Assembly: GCF_001613505.1 (NCBI RefSeq)
Contig: NZ_BDCM01000003.1
Coordinates: 186,001-250,000, forward strand
Reading direction: 5' to 3'
DNA: 64,000 nucleotides
From: Nocardia mikamii NBRC 108933
GTDB taxonomy: Bacteria; Actinomycetota; Actinomycetes; Mycobacteriales; Mycobacteriaceae
The notes beneath the pieces are model-generated. The model searched no databases, had not been told where the DNA came from, and saw nothing but the letters and a program-made list of their open reading frames with translations. Numbering within the stretch: the stretch's first letter is position 1; each line of letters begins with the position of its first letter. This document shows positions 53,969-62,276 of the stretch, one piece after another. The position numbers and the translations under genes were made by a program.

Positions 53969-54655
53969 GTGAGCGGTTCCGAGAACGACACCGACGACGT
54001 TCCGGCGTGGGCGCGCCGCACGACCGGCGAATCGCGGTGGGCGGCGACGGCGGCGATGGTGGGCATCATCGTCCTGCAGCTGCTGCTACCCGATCACTTC
54101 CAACTCCGGCCGATCTGGCTGCTGCCGACGTTGGAGACGGTGCTGCTGATCGTGCTGGTGGTGAGCAGTCCCGTTCGGCTCGACCGGGAGGAGACCTGGC
54201 TGCGCTCGTGCAGCCTGGGGTTGTCCGCGCTGCTGGGCATCGCCACCGCCTGGTCGGTGTTCCGGCTGGTGGCCGGACTGATCAACGGCACCCTCAGCGA
54301 CGATCCCCCGGTGTTGCTCGGTTCGGGCGCGGCGATCTGGCTGACCAATGTCACCGTATTCGCGCTCTGGTTCTGGGAATTCGATCGCGGCGGCCCCGCC
54401 GCACGGGCTCATGCCCGCAAACCGCTTCCGGATTTCCTGTTCGTCCAGATGCAGAATCCCGACCTCTCCCCCGCCGACTGGGAGCCGGAATTCGTGGATT
54501 ATCTCTACCTTTCGTTCACCAACGCCACCGCCTTCAGCCCCACGGACGTGATGCCGATGACGCGCTGGGCCAAGACGCTGATGATGGCCGAATCGGCATT
54601 GTCGCTGATCACCGCGGGCCTGGTCATCGCGCGGGCGGTCAACGTCTTGAAGTGA
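53969..54655 (+). CDS. DUF1345-like membrane protein
   Basis: The 228-residue protein has five to six membrane helices (AATAAMVGIIVLQLLL; IWLLPTLETVLLIVLVV; a helix around LGLSALLGIATAW; IWLTNVTVFALWFWEFDRGG) and the conserved segments FLFVQMQNPDL and YLYLSFTNATAFSPTDVMPMTRWAK. The STAFSPTD-like stretch near the C-terminus resembles an ion-channel pore-loop region of DUF1345-type proteins. GTG 53969 has no strong ribosome site, so the start is uncertain. Function unknown. Confidence 0.72.
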   Translation: MSGSENDTDDVPAWARRTTGESRWAATAAMVGIIVLQLLLPDHFQLRPIWLLPTLETVLLIVLVVSSPVRLDREETWLRSCSLGLSALLGIATAWSVFRLVAGLINGTLSDDPPVLLGSGAAIWLTNVTVFALWFWEFDRGGPAARAHARKPLPDFLFVQMQNPDLSPADWEPEFVDYLYLSFTNATAFSPTDVMPMTRWAKTLMMAESALSLITAGLVIARAVNVLK

Positions 54656-54708
54656 AGACGACGCGGGGCTTTCTCCGAGCCGATCTCCGTCTCGCCGCCC
54701 CGAATCGT

Positions 54709-56127
54709 CTACCGGTCCACCACTTCGGCCACCGCGAGCCGGGCGGCATTGGCGCCACACATGCCGTGAGCGCCCGGCCCGGGCGGGGTCGCGGCCGAGC
54801 AGATGTACATGCCGCGAACGCCGAGACTGTAGGGGGACAACGTGGTTCGCGGTCCGAACATCAGCTGGCGAATGTCCTTGGCGCCGGTCATGATGTCGCC
54901 GCCGACATAGTTCGGGTTGTAGACGTCCATCTCCGTGGTCGAGCGAACCGCCTGTCCCACAATGCGTTCCCGGAACCCGGGAGCGAACCGCTCGATCTGC
55001 GCGACGATCGCCTCGGTCGCGTCGCCCGAATACCCGTTGGGCACATGGGCGTAACTCCACACCGGGTGAATGTCACCCGCCGAACGCTGCGGATCGGCCA
55101 GATACTGCTGTCCGACCAGCACGAAGGGCCGCTCGGGCATCCGGCCCGCGTGGATCTCGCGTTCACCGGCGGCCAGCTCCGCGTAGGTCCCACCGAGGTG
55201 GACCGTCCCGGCCCGGTGCGCGTGCGGAGCCGTCCACGGCACCCCACCGGCGACCGCGAAGTCGACCTTGTAGGCCCCGGGCCCGCGCCGGAAACGGGCG
55301 AACGCGTGCCGAACTCGCCGCGGTAACCGATCGCCGAGAATGCGAGCGACGGCATCGGGCGCCAGATCGAACATGGTGATGTCGGCCGGTGGCAACTGGG
55401 CCGCCGACTCGACCCGCACCCCGGTCTCGATCTTTCCGCCCAGCTCCGCCAGCAGTGCCGCCAGCGCATTCGCGATCGACTGTGATCCGCCCTCGGCCAC
55501 CGCCCAGCCGTACCGATGGCCGGCGGTGAGGATGCCCAGGCCGACGGCCGAACTGAGCGGATGGTGCAGCGGCCGGAAGGCATGGGTCGCGACGCCTCCG
55601 AACAGTGCGCGTGCCTGCTCGGTCCGGAACACCCGGGCGACGGCCGAACCGGGCAGCAGTGTCGGCAACCCGAACCGAGCCAACGTCAGCGGGTGATGCG
55701 GTACGCGCAGCAGCGGCCGCATGATGTCCTCGCTCAACGCGTCGTAGCGGCGCACCGGGCGGTCGAACATCAGCCGCCAACGCGATTCGTCACGTCCGAG
55801 TCCGGCCGCGGTCCGCTCCACCGAGCGATACAGCACGCCGGCGGTGCCGTCGTCGAGCGGATGCACGCAGTCGATCTCCGGCAGTCGCCAGGTGAGCCCG
55901 TAACGATCCAGGCCGAGACCCGCGAGGAACGGCGAACCGACGGCCATCGGGTGGATGGCCGAGCAGTGGTCGTGCAGCAGGCCGGGGACGATGGCCTCGC
56001 TGCTGCGCGTGCCGCCGCCGATCTGCTCGGCCGCCTCGAGCACGGTGACCTCGACCCCTTCGGAGGCGAGGGCGACGGCGGCGGCGAGTCCGTTGGGCCC
56101 GCCGCCGACCACCAGAGCTGTTGTCAC
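54709..56127 (-). CDS. Phytoene-desaturase-like flavoprotein
   Basis: The 472-residue FAD protein begins VTTALVVGGGPNGLAAAVALAS (Rossmann GxGxxG) and has GGGTRSSEAIVPGLLHDHCSAIHPM, PLHHPLSSAVGLGI, the segment WAVAEGGSQSIANALAALL and a C-terminal MYICSAATPPGPGAHGMCGANAARLA. This is the NAD(P)/FAD-dependent amine oxidase/phytoene desaturase (CrtI-like) group common in actinobacteria. The substrate is unknown, probably a lipid or isoprenoid. GTG 56127 overlaps the DUF3556 stop by four bases, and the two belong to the PucR-linked operon. Confidence 0.85.
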   Translation of the reverse strand: MTTALVVGGGPNGLAAAVALASEGVEVTVLEAAEQIGGGTRSSEAIVPGLLHDHCSAIHPMAVGSPFLAGLGLDRYGLTWRLPEIDCVHPLDDGTAGVLYRSVERTAAGLGRDESRWRLMFDRPVRRYDALSEDIMRPLLRVPHHPLTLARFGLPTLLPGSAVARVFRTEQARALFGGVATHAFRPLHHPLSSAVGLGILTAGHRYGWAVAEGGSQSIANALAALLAELGGKIETGVRVESAAQLPPADITMFDLAPDAVARILGDRLPRRVRHAFARFRRGPGAYKVDFAVAGGVPWTAPHAHRAGTVHLGGTYAELAAGEREIHAGRMPERPFVLVGQQYLADPQRSAGDIHPVWSYAHVPNGYSGDATEAIVAQIERFAPGFRERIVGQAVRSTTEMDVYNPNYVGGDIMTGAKDIRQLMFGPRTTLSPYSLGVRGMYICSAATPPGPGAHGMCGANAARLAVAEVVDR

Positions 56128-57926
56128 GCCACCACTCCGAAATCGTCCGGCGTCGGCTCGGCGCTCACCGAAGCGGAGCGAACCCAGGTGGGCCGCAACG
56201 GAATCGGGCCGTTCGGCAACCACGGCTGCTCGGCGACCGCGTCCGCGACCCGCCAGGTGCCGCGTTCGACCACGCCCAGTGCGGCGTCGATCAGCTTGTA
56301 GTGCTGCACGCCGCTGCCGAACGCCTCCGATTCCACCCAGGCGACCACACATTCGCCGGGTTCGAAGCGAGCCTCGTCCTGCACCGCGCGGATCATCTCC
56401 TCGTCGTGGAAGTGGCCGTCACCGAAATTGAACCCCACGATCGAGTTGCAGAGGAACTCCCCCTCCCGGACCGTGCGCGAATCGATATCCGGCAGCCGCG
56501 CGATCAGCAGCGAGAACAGGCCGCGGCCCTGGCTGTGCAGGGTGCGCCAGGCGATCGTCTTCTGCAGGGTGATCTCCGCCCACTGCGGTTCGTAACCGAA
56601 TTCGATGAACTGGTCGATCTGATTGCTGGCCGAGCGGGTCACCCGGTTCAACTTCTCCTCGGTGCCCGGAGCGAACGTCCACACCGCCGAGGCCCAGTTG
56701 CCCGCGTACTGCCGCATCGACGGCAGGAACGAGACCTTGTCGGGCCGCAGATTGCCGAGCACCGGGAAGAACAGCAGCGCGGCGACCACCGGGACGACCA
56801 GCCACACCGGCGACATGTCCCACACGGCGTACCCGTTCCAGGCCGGGAATCCGAGGAAAAGGAAGACGGTGGCGTAGGCGAACAGCACGTTCCATTCCAG
56901 CGGCACGGCCAGCGGGAAGGTGGACACGATGAACAGGTGGAAGATCACCATGATCAGCACCGCGATCAGCGTCACCCACTTGTTCGTGGAGAACAGCAGC
57001 ACCAGCGGAACCAGCATCTCCACACAGGTGCCGTTGACGTGGGCCATGAAATGCGCGACGCCGGAGGGACGCATATCGCGTGGGAAGTCCTTGTAGTGCG
57101 CGCGTTTGACCGACTTGAACGGCACCGACGGGCTGTTGGACACCATCGGCGGCACCACGTTGGAGAAATGCTTGCCGAGTTTGGAGAATCCGGCACCCAC
57201 CCAGACGACCACGATCAGCAGTTTCAACGCGACGATCATGTCGACGAACGGGAACACCGTGAACGCGATCAGCGCCGGCAGATACTGCTCGCCGCGGGCA
57301 CCGAGGAAGATGACCTTGTCGCGCAGGCCGTTGAGAATCAGCAGCACGATCGGCGCCAGCAGCGCGGCGGGAGCGATGAGCCCGGACGCGTTGTCCGGCA
57401 GTGCCGCCGCGAGCGAATCACTGTGCGCGCCGGGCAGAGCCAGCGCGATCACCAGACTCGCCAGGAGGGCCAGATAGAGGGTGACGTCGAACCAGGTGCG
57501 GCGATCACCGCCGGTGCCGGGGACCCACGCCCACGGGCGTTGCCGGATGGTGCCGGGCCGAGCCCAGAAGAGGATGCCACCGGTCATCGGTTTCACCTTG
57601 CCGGCCAACGGCCCCCACGAACCGGCGAGACCGACGACTTCCAGCAGCACCGTCCAGACGACCGCCTTCTGATAGACGATCGGCTGATTCCACCATTCGG
57701 CCACATGCCAGAACGCCGGGAGCCCGGAAGTCAGTGTGGCCACCGTGATTCCGCCGATCGCGTAGAGCACGACCAGCTTGAGGATGTAGACGCAGTGCAC
57801 CATCTTCGGTGAGCCGAAGCCGTTTTCGGCCCAATCCGCGCCGAGGATGCGCATTCGCTCCATCAGCGGTTTCTGCAGGAACGTGTCCGGATCGACTGCC
57901 GGCAGATCCGGCTTGGTGAATCCCAT
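56124..57926 (-). CDS. DUF3556 multi-pass membrane protein
   Basis: The 600-residue protein starts MGFTKPDLPAVDPDTFLQKP and has about eight to nine membrane helices over residues 50-400 in an HTTM/DoxX-like layout, with GHxF-type HFMAHVNGTCVEMLVPLVLLF and LPSMRQYAGNWASAVWTF, then a 200-residue cytosolic C-terminal part (EEMIRAVQDEARFEPGECVV). The family is mycobacterial/nocardial and uncharacterised. AAGGAG precedes ATG 57926. It lies between the acyl ligase and the flavoprotein with a 27-base gap and an overlap, respectively. Confidence 0.82.
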   Translation of the reverse strand: MGFTKPDLPAVDPDTFLQKPLMERMRILGADWAENGFGSPKMVHCVYILKLVVLYAIGGITVATLTSGLPAFWHVAEWWNQPIVYQKAVVWTVLLEVVGLAGSWGPLAGKVKPMTGGILFWARPGTIRQRPWAWVPGTGGDRRTWFDVTLYLALLASLVIALALPGAHSDSLAAALPDNASGLIAPAALLAPIVLLILNGLRDKVIFLGARGEQYLPALIAFTVFPFVDMIVALKLLIVVVWVGAGFSKLGKHFSNVVPPMVSNSPSVPFKSVKRAHYKDFPRDMRPSGVAHFMAHVNGTCVEMLVPLVLLFSTNKWVTLIAVLIMVIFHLFIVSTFPLAVPLEWNVLFAYATVFLFLGFPAWNGYAVWDMSPVWLVVPVVAALLFFPVLGNLRPDKVSFLPSMRQYAGNWASAVWTFAPGTEEKLNRVTRSASNQIDQFIEFGYEPQWAEITLQKTIAWRTLHSQGRGLFSLLIARLPDIDSRTVREGEFLCNSIVGFNFGDGHFHDEEMIRAVQDEARFEPGECVVAWVESEAFGSGVQHYKLIDAALGVVERGTWRVADAVAEQPWLPNGPIPLRPTWVRSASVSAEPTPDDFGVVA

Positions 57927-57953
57927 CGGAATATCTCCTTCTCGTGGGGCGGA

Positions 57954-59399
57954 TCAGGCGGTAGGCGCGCGGCGCAGCGACGGTTTGTCGAGTTTGCCGA
58001 CGGCGTTCTTGGGCAGATCGTCGAGGAATGTGATCGCCACCGGCAGTTTGTATTTCGACAAATTCCGCCGGGTATGGGCGAGCACCTGTTCGGCGGTGAG
58101 GGTGGCGCCGGAGTTCAGTGCGAGGAACAGCACGGGCTCCTCGCCGTAGAGCTCGCTGGCCCGGCCGACCACCGCGGCCTCGGCGACCTCGGGCAGCTGG
58201 TAGACGACGCTCTCGATCTCCTTGGGATAGATGTTCTCGCCGCCGCGGATGATCATGTCCTTGGCGCGGTCCACCAGGACGAGGTAGCCGTCCTCGTCGA
58301 TGCGGCCGATATCGCCGGTGTGCAGCCAGCCGTCGATGATCGTGCGGGCCGTGTCCTCCGGCCGGTTCAGATAGCCGCGCATGACATTCGGGCCCTGGAT
58401 CAGCACCTCACCCGTGACACCGTCGGCGACCGGATTGCCGTCGGGGTCGGCGATGCGGATCGTCTGGCCGGGCAGCGGGAGACCGACCGTGCCCGGCTTG
58501 CGGCTGCCGCGCAGCGGATTGACGACGCTCGCGCAGGTGCCCTCGGACAGCCCGTAGCCCTCGATGATCGGTATGCCGTAACGATTTTCGAACTTGCGCA
58601 GCAGTTCGGCACTGGCGGGGGCGGCGCCGCAGACCGCGAATCGCACCGCCGAGGTATCGGGGGTGGTGTCCGGCGGCAGATCGGCCAGCATCGTGTAGAT
58701 GGTCGGCACCGCGGAAAAGTAGGTGGCGCGGCTACGTTCGAGCCGGTCGAAGAACGCGTTCGGGCTGAACCGTCCCGCGATCGTGGTGCGCCCGCCGGCG
58801 AGCAGCGGGGAGAGAGTACTCACCACGATGCCGTTGACATGGAACAGCGGCAACACCAGCAGACTGTGGTCTGCGGCGGTGAGTTCGAAGGCACCGATCA
58901 CCATGGCGCACATGGCGTTCAGGTTCGCGTGATCGAGCATGACGCCCTTGGGCCGCCCGGTGGTCCCGCTGGTGTAGACGAGCAGGGCCAGCGCGTCGTC
59001 GCGAGTTTCGGGGGCGACAGCGGCGGGCGGTCGCGCGGTGAGCGCGGCAGGGGTGAGGACCGTGACCCCGATATCCATCGGCCGATCGGTGACCAGCACC
59101 TCGGCCCCGGCATCGGCGACCTGATAGCCGGCCTCGGCCGGGACCAGCGACGGATTGATCGGCGTCACCGCGGCGCCCAGACGCCATGCGGCGAACAGGG
59201 ACACCACCAGTGCCACAGTGTTGGGCAACATCACCGCGACGACATCGCCGGAGGAAACTCCGTGCGCGGCAAGGGCACTGGCCGCGCGCCGTACCGCATC
59301 GGCGAACTCGGCGTTGGTCAACTCGACTTGATCGTCGGCCACACAGGGTCCGGCGGGGTCGTGCCGGCCGCGAAGGTCGGGTAACTCGGAAAGGTGCAT
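57954..59399 (-). CDS. Acyl-CoA/acyl-AMP ligase (class I ANL)
   Basis: The 481-residue enzyme has LLVYTSGTTGRPKGVMLDHAN, EGYGLSEGT, WLHTGDIGRIDEDGYLVLVDRAKDMIIRGGENIYPKEIE (given in part) and the C-terminal catalytic Lys in KNAVGKLDKPSLRR. It activates an unidentified, probably medium or long-chain or aryl acid. ATG 59399 has GAGG 13 bases upstream and a TTGACG element at about 59441-59446 (minus strand). A PucR-type dyad lies 100 bases upstream. It heads the ligase-DUF3556-flavoprotein operon. Confidence 0.85.
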   Translation of the reverse strand: MHLSELPDLRGRHDPAGPCVADDQVELTNAEFADAVRRAASALAAHGVSSGDVVAVMLPNTVALVVSLFAAWRLGAAVTPINPSLVPAEAGYQVADAGAEVLVTDRPMDIGVTVLTPAALTARPPAAVAPETRDDALALLVYTSGTTGRPKGVMLDHANLNAMCAMVIGAFELTAADHSLLVLPLFHVNGIVVSTLSPLLAGGRTTIAGRFSPNAFFDRLERSRATYFSAVPTIYTMLADLPPDTTPDTSAVRFAVCGAAPASAELLRKFENRYGIPIIEGYGLSEGTCASVVNPLRGSRKPGTVGLPLPGQTIRIADPDGNPVADGVTGEVLIQGPNVMRGYLNRPEDTARTIIDGWLHTGDIGRIDEDGYLVLVDRAKDMIIRGGENIYPKEIESVVYQLPEVAEAAVVGRASELYGEEPVLFLALNSGATLTAEQVLAHTRRNLSKYKLPVAITFLDDLPKNAVGKLDKPSLRRAPTA

Positions 59400-59498
59400 G
59401 ACGGTCCTGAATCCTCGGTCTCGAACGGACACGTCAACGGTAGAAATTAGTGAGCTGGACCACACCGTCGTATGTGGACGAATTACTCCGGAAGTGTC

Positions 59499-59511
59499 GT
59501 CTTCGCGAGAC
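59499..59511 (-). promoter_or_regulatory. Candidate PucR operator upstream of the ligase operon
   Basis: GTCTTCGCGAGAC is an inverted repeat with one mismatch. Together with flanking TCGT and AAA it matches the dyad upstream of pucR at 60937 in 17 of about 20 positions. Confidence 0.65.
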
Positions 59512-59610
59512 AAAGAATCTGCGCCCCCGCCGGGTTCCGTCCACGGTGCCGTCCACCCGGCCCTCAGCGTTGGGCCGCGCCCGTGCATGTATCGGCGCGC
59601 GGTCGCGGGC

Positions 59611-60882
59611 TCAGCGCATGAGGACCGATTTGCCGTACCAATGGCAGACGAGCAGCGCGATCTCCACATCGAGCCGGTCGGCGGCGATCGGTCGCCCGCG
59701 CCGGGACACCGCCCGGCTCACCCGGTACTTCACCGAGTTGTAGTGCAGATCCAGTTCCTGCGCCGCGGCCTTGTAGCTGGATCCGGCGCGGAGGAACACC
59801 CGCAGGGTGTCGCGCAGCCGGGCGTCGCCGGCGGTGTCGGTCGCCAGCGGGCCGAGGACGTCGGCGACCCAGTCCCGGACGGCCGCCGGGTTCTCGCCGA
59901 GCAGTGCGGCCGCGGTCAAGCCCGGATCGGTGGCCGCCACGACCTTGTCCGCCGCCCCACTCCGGGCCGCCACCGTGCGGGCCCGCTGGGCTTGGCGATG
60001 CGAGCGGCGGAACCCCTCGACTCCCACCCCCGCGGCGCCGATCGCGATATGAGGTGCGTCCGGGCGGGCGGCGGCGAACCGGCGGATCCGCGCGGCCGGC
60101 TCACCGGGATCCGAGGTGTACGGCAGCCAGACCCATCCGCTGGTGCGGTCGGCCGCGGCGAACAGCGGGGCGGCAGCCACATCGACCGCGCCGGCGAGTT
60201 CCCGGACGAACCGCTGCAACCGCGCCAGGTCGTCGCTGTCGGAGTCGGCGTCCGGATACCAGAGCACCATCGCCACGTGGTGCCGGCGCAGCGGATATCG
60301 GATCGCGGCGGTGGCATCATCGACGTCGACCGTGGTGTCCTCGGCCAGTACCTCCCGAACGCGCATGGCGCGCACACTGTTCCGATTCTCCAGCCAGCGG
60401 TCGCGCTCCTCCTCGTAGACCGCGACCACCTGCTGCGAGATCCAGTCGATGTAGGCGAACAGCACGTCGGTGATCTCCTCGATCACCGCGATCCGCGTCG
60501 TCGGCTCCATATCGATGGAGTGCAGTTCCGCGAACACCAGCTCGGTCAACCGCCGCTGACCCAGCCGGTACGCCCGCACCAGCGCATTCACCGGCACCCC
60601 GTGCTGCGCGAGCCGCCGCGCGTATTCGAGCGCGGCGGTCGGCGCGGTGATCCGTTCCACCGCGATCCCGTGCCGCAGCGCATGCAGAATCGTGTCGACA
60701 TTCCCCTCGACACTCGCCCCCAGCAACTCCACCGTCCGCGCATCCCCCCGCAACTCCGGAATGAGCTGCTCGAGCGCATCCTTGATCAGCGAGCTGACCC
60801 CGGTCACCTGCTCGTTCATCCGCGCGGCGATCCGAGCGACATACTCGCCCGACCCGAGGTCACCATTCCGCGCCTTCACCAC
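59611..60882 (-). CDS. PucR/CdaR-family transcriptional regulator
   Basis: The 423-residue regulator has an N-terminal sensory RsbRD-like helical region (RMNEQVTGVSSLIKDAL), a central GGDEF-like CdaR domain (residues about 175-300), and the C-terminal PucR helix-turn-helix LRDTLRVFLRAGSSYKAAAQ followed by LDLHYNSVKYRV. GTG 60882 is supported by TACCGT seven bases upstream (leaderless). It precedes the ligase operon by 211 bases on the same strand. A shared dyad suggests it activates that operon and controls itself. Confidence 0.88.
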   Translation of the reverse strand: MVKARNGDLGSGEYVARIAARMNEQVTGVSSLIKDALEQLIPELRGDARTVELLGASVEGNVDTILHALRHGIAVERITAPTAALEYARRLAQHGVPVNALVRAYRLGQRRLTELVFAELHSIDMEPTTRIAVIEEITDVLFAYIDWISQQVVAVYEEERDRWLENRNSVRAMRVREVLAEDTTVDVDDATAAIRYPLRRHHVAMVLWYPDADSDSDDLARLQRFVRELAGAVDVAAAPLFAAADRTSGWVWLPYTSDPGEPAARIRRFAAARPDAPHIAIGAAGVGVEGFRRSHRQAQRARTVAARSGAADKVVAATDPGLTAAALLGENPAAVRDWVADVLGPLATDTAGDARLRDTLRVFLRAGSSYKAAAQELDLHYNSVKYRVSRAVSRRGRPIAADRLDVEIALLVCHWYGKSVLMR

Positions 60883-60889
60883 ACCACGG

Positions 60890-60895
60890 ACGGTA
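60890..60895 (-). promoter_or_regulatory. Leaderless -10 of pucR
   Basis: TACCGT on the minus strand, seven bases before GTG 60882. Confidence 0.5.
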
Positions 60896-60936
60896 GGCCC
60901 CCAACCCCGCCCCGACCGCCGTTCCGCGCAGATTTC

Positions 60937-60949
60937 GTCTCCCCGAGAC
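60937..60949 (-). promoter_or_regulatory. Candidate PucR operator at its own gene
   Basis: GTCTCCCCGAGAC is a perfect inverted repeat (GTCTC/GAGAC, 3-base centre) 55 bases before the pucR start, matching the site at 59499-59511. Confidence 0.65.
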
Positions 60950-60989
60950 AAACGAGCGATTCATATCTGTCCCTGGCAACCCGGACACG

Positions 60990-61022
60990 AAAAAATCCCC
61001 CCGACCGCAGGTCGAGGGGATT
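60990..61022 (-). terminator. Terminator of the tRNA operon
   Basis: AATCCCC...CGACC pairs with GGTCG.GGGGATT (one mismatch, 3-base loop) and is followed on the minus strand by TTTTTT, a textbook intrinsic terminator just after tRNA-Phe. Confidence 0.85.
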
Positions 61023-61026
61023 GAAG

Positions 61027-61100
61027 TGGCCAAGGCCGGGATCGAACCGGCGACCTTCCGCTTTTCAGGCGGACGCTCGTACCAACTGAGCTACCTGGCC
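61027..61100 (-). tRNA. tRNA-Phe (GAA)
   Basis: Minus-strand cloverleaf: GGCCAGG acceptor, D-arm GCTCAGTTGGTACGAGC, anticodon loop CTGAAAA with GAA, T-arm GCCGGTTCGATCCCGGC, and discriminator A. CCA is not encoded. Confidence 0.97.
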
Positions 61101-61132
61101 GGGGCACCCGAACCGAATGCCGTACAACAAAG

Positions 61133-61206
61133 CGACCCTGACGGGACTCGAACCCGCGACCTCCGCCGTGACAGGGCGGCGCGCTAACCAACTGCGCCAC
61201 AGGGCC
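61133..61206 (-). tRNA. tRNA-Asp (GTC)
   Basis: Minus-strand cloverleaf: GGCCCTG acceptor, GCGCAGTTGGTTAGCGC D-arm, anticodon GTC in CTGTCAC, GTTCGAG T-loop, discriminator G. It is 32 bases upstream of tRNA-Phe. Confidence 0.97.
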
Positions 61207-61234
61207 TTGCATGCTCTCAACGGTGTTGCCACCG

Positions 61235-61307
61235 TACCCCCTACGGGATTCGAACCCGCGCTACCGCCTTGAAAGGGCGGCGTCCTAGGCCGCTAGACGA
61301 AGGGGGC
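61235..61307 (-). tRNA. tRNA-Glu (TTC)
   Basis: Minus-strand cloverleaf: GCCCCCT acceptor with a G-T closing pair, GTCTAGCGGCCTAGGAC D-arm, anticodon TTC in CTTTCAA, TTCGAAT T-loop, discriminator A. First gene of the Glu-Asp-Phe operon. Confidence 0.97.
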
Positions 61308-61398
61308 CCGCCGGATCTCTCCGGTCCGTACCTCAACGGCTTCCGTTGGGAGCTCGCATAGCTTATGACAGGCTTTGCGCTATTCCCAAATCGGCTGG

Positions 61399-62064
61399 TC
61401 AGAGGCCCAGATTCAGATCTTCCAGGCGTGCCGAGGCCTTCCAGCCGTGCCGGCGGAACTCCTCGAGCCAATCCTGAGTCGCCATCGCCTCGATGATCAC
61501 CTCAAGCGCCTCGGTGAATCGGGTGCGCAGATCGACCCCGCCACCGAGCAGATCGATGATGTAGCGCTGTCCGGCCAGCGCGGCGGCCAGGGTGCGGGTG
61601 AAGCGGTCCGGGTCGGTGTCCAGGCGCAGCTGCTTGCGGTCGACGGCGCGCACCGCGAGCAGCCGCGCCGACCGGCTGACGATGCGACTGCCGCCGGCCC
61701 GCGCGTCCTGATAGAACTCCGGTTCGATCACGAGCCGGAACTCCGCCTGGGCGATGATGTCGTTCTCCAAGCGCAGCGCGACCTCGTCGATCATCCCGTG
61801 CATGATGTCCAGCGGCTCGAGATCCGTTCTGGCCAGCCACCTTTCGGTGGTCGCCCGATATCGTTCGACGGCAGCGTCCAGCACCGCCCGGGCCAGATCC
61901 TCCTTGGAGTCGAAATGGAAGTACATCGCGCCCTTGGTCGCGCGCGATCCCTCCAATATGCGATTCAGCGATGCCGCGGCATAGCCGCTCTTCCCGAATT
62001 CAACGGCGGCGGACCTGATGATCGCCGCCCGTGTCCGGCGGGCCCGCTCTTGCTGCCGTGCCAT
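61399..62064 (-). CDS. TetR regulator resembling gamma-butyrolactone receptors (ScbR/ArpA type)
   Basis: The 221-residue protein opens MARQQERARRTRAAIIRSAA and has VEFGKSGYAAASLNRILEGS with RATKGAMYFHFDSKEDLARAV, which is the diagnostic N-terminus of the ScbR/ArpA autoregulator receptors of Streptomyces. GGAGG precedes ATG 62064 by 11 bases. No AfsA-type butyrolactone synthase is in the window. An AT-rich dyad 64-87 bases upstream is a candidate operator. Confidence 0.85.
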   Translation of the reverse strand: MARQQERARRTRAAIIRSAAVEFGKSGYAAASLNRILEGSRATKGAMYFHFDSKEDLARAVLDAAVERYRATTERWLARTDLEPLDIMHGMIDEVALRLENDIIAQAEFRLVIEPEFYQDARAGGSRIVSRSARLLAVRAVDRKQLRLDTDPDRFTRTLAAALAGQRYIIDLLGGGVDLRTRFTEALEVIIEAMATQDWLEEFRRHGWKASARLEDLNLGL

Positions 62065-62127
62065 GCTCGAAACGCCTCCGAAGCTGCTTGCCGCCGGAGG
62101 AACCGATAGGGGACGGTCCTCGACGAG

Positions 62128-62151
62128 AAGTTATTAGATTTTCAAATACTT
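62128..62151. promoter_or_regulatory. AT-rich imperfect dyad upstream of the ScbR-like gene
   Basis: AAGTTATT at 62128-62135 mirrors AAATACTT at 62144-62151 with two mismatches, within a 30-base AT-rich island in otherwise 70% GC DNA. It could be the autoregulatory operator or an UP-type element. Confidence 0.4.
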
Positions 62152-62225
62152 AATTCCGGGCTAACGCCCGGCTTTCAGACTTTTGGTACGAAAATTCGCA
62201 GGGATACCTGAAACACACCAGCTGG

Positions 62226-62276
62226 TATAGTTTCGACGTCCGGGTGCGCCGCAGGGGGTGCGCACCCGGGCGTTTT
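62226..62276 (+). ncRNA. Candidate tiny RNA: promoter directly before an intrinsic terminator
   Basis: TATAGT (62226-62231) is a good -10. Six bases later begins a 13-bp stem, CGTCCGGGTGCGC (62237-62249) with GCGCACCCGGGCG (62260-62272), followed by TTTT. If the -10 is used, the product is a hairpin RNA of about 40 nt. Without an upstream gene on plus, this terminator otherwise has nothing to terminate. Weak -35. Confidence 0.35.

Noticed and set aside
56121-57812. Plus-strand ORF of 563 codons rich in His, Gln and Arg opposite DUF3556
   Set aside because: Composition is what antisense of a membrane protein gives (hydrophobic codons read backwards); no start signals.
62200-62236. Pseudoknot from ATACC/GGTAT and GAAAC/GTTTC pairs before the orphan terminator
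   Set aside because: Pairs are only five bases and AT-weak; the upstream half would lie before the proposed transcription start.
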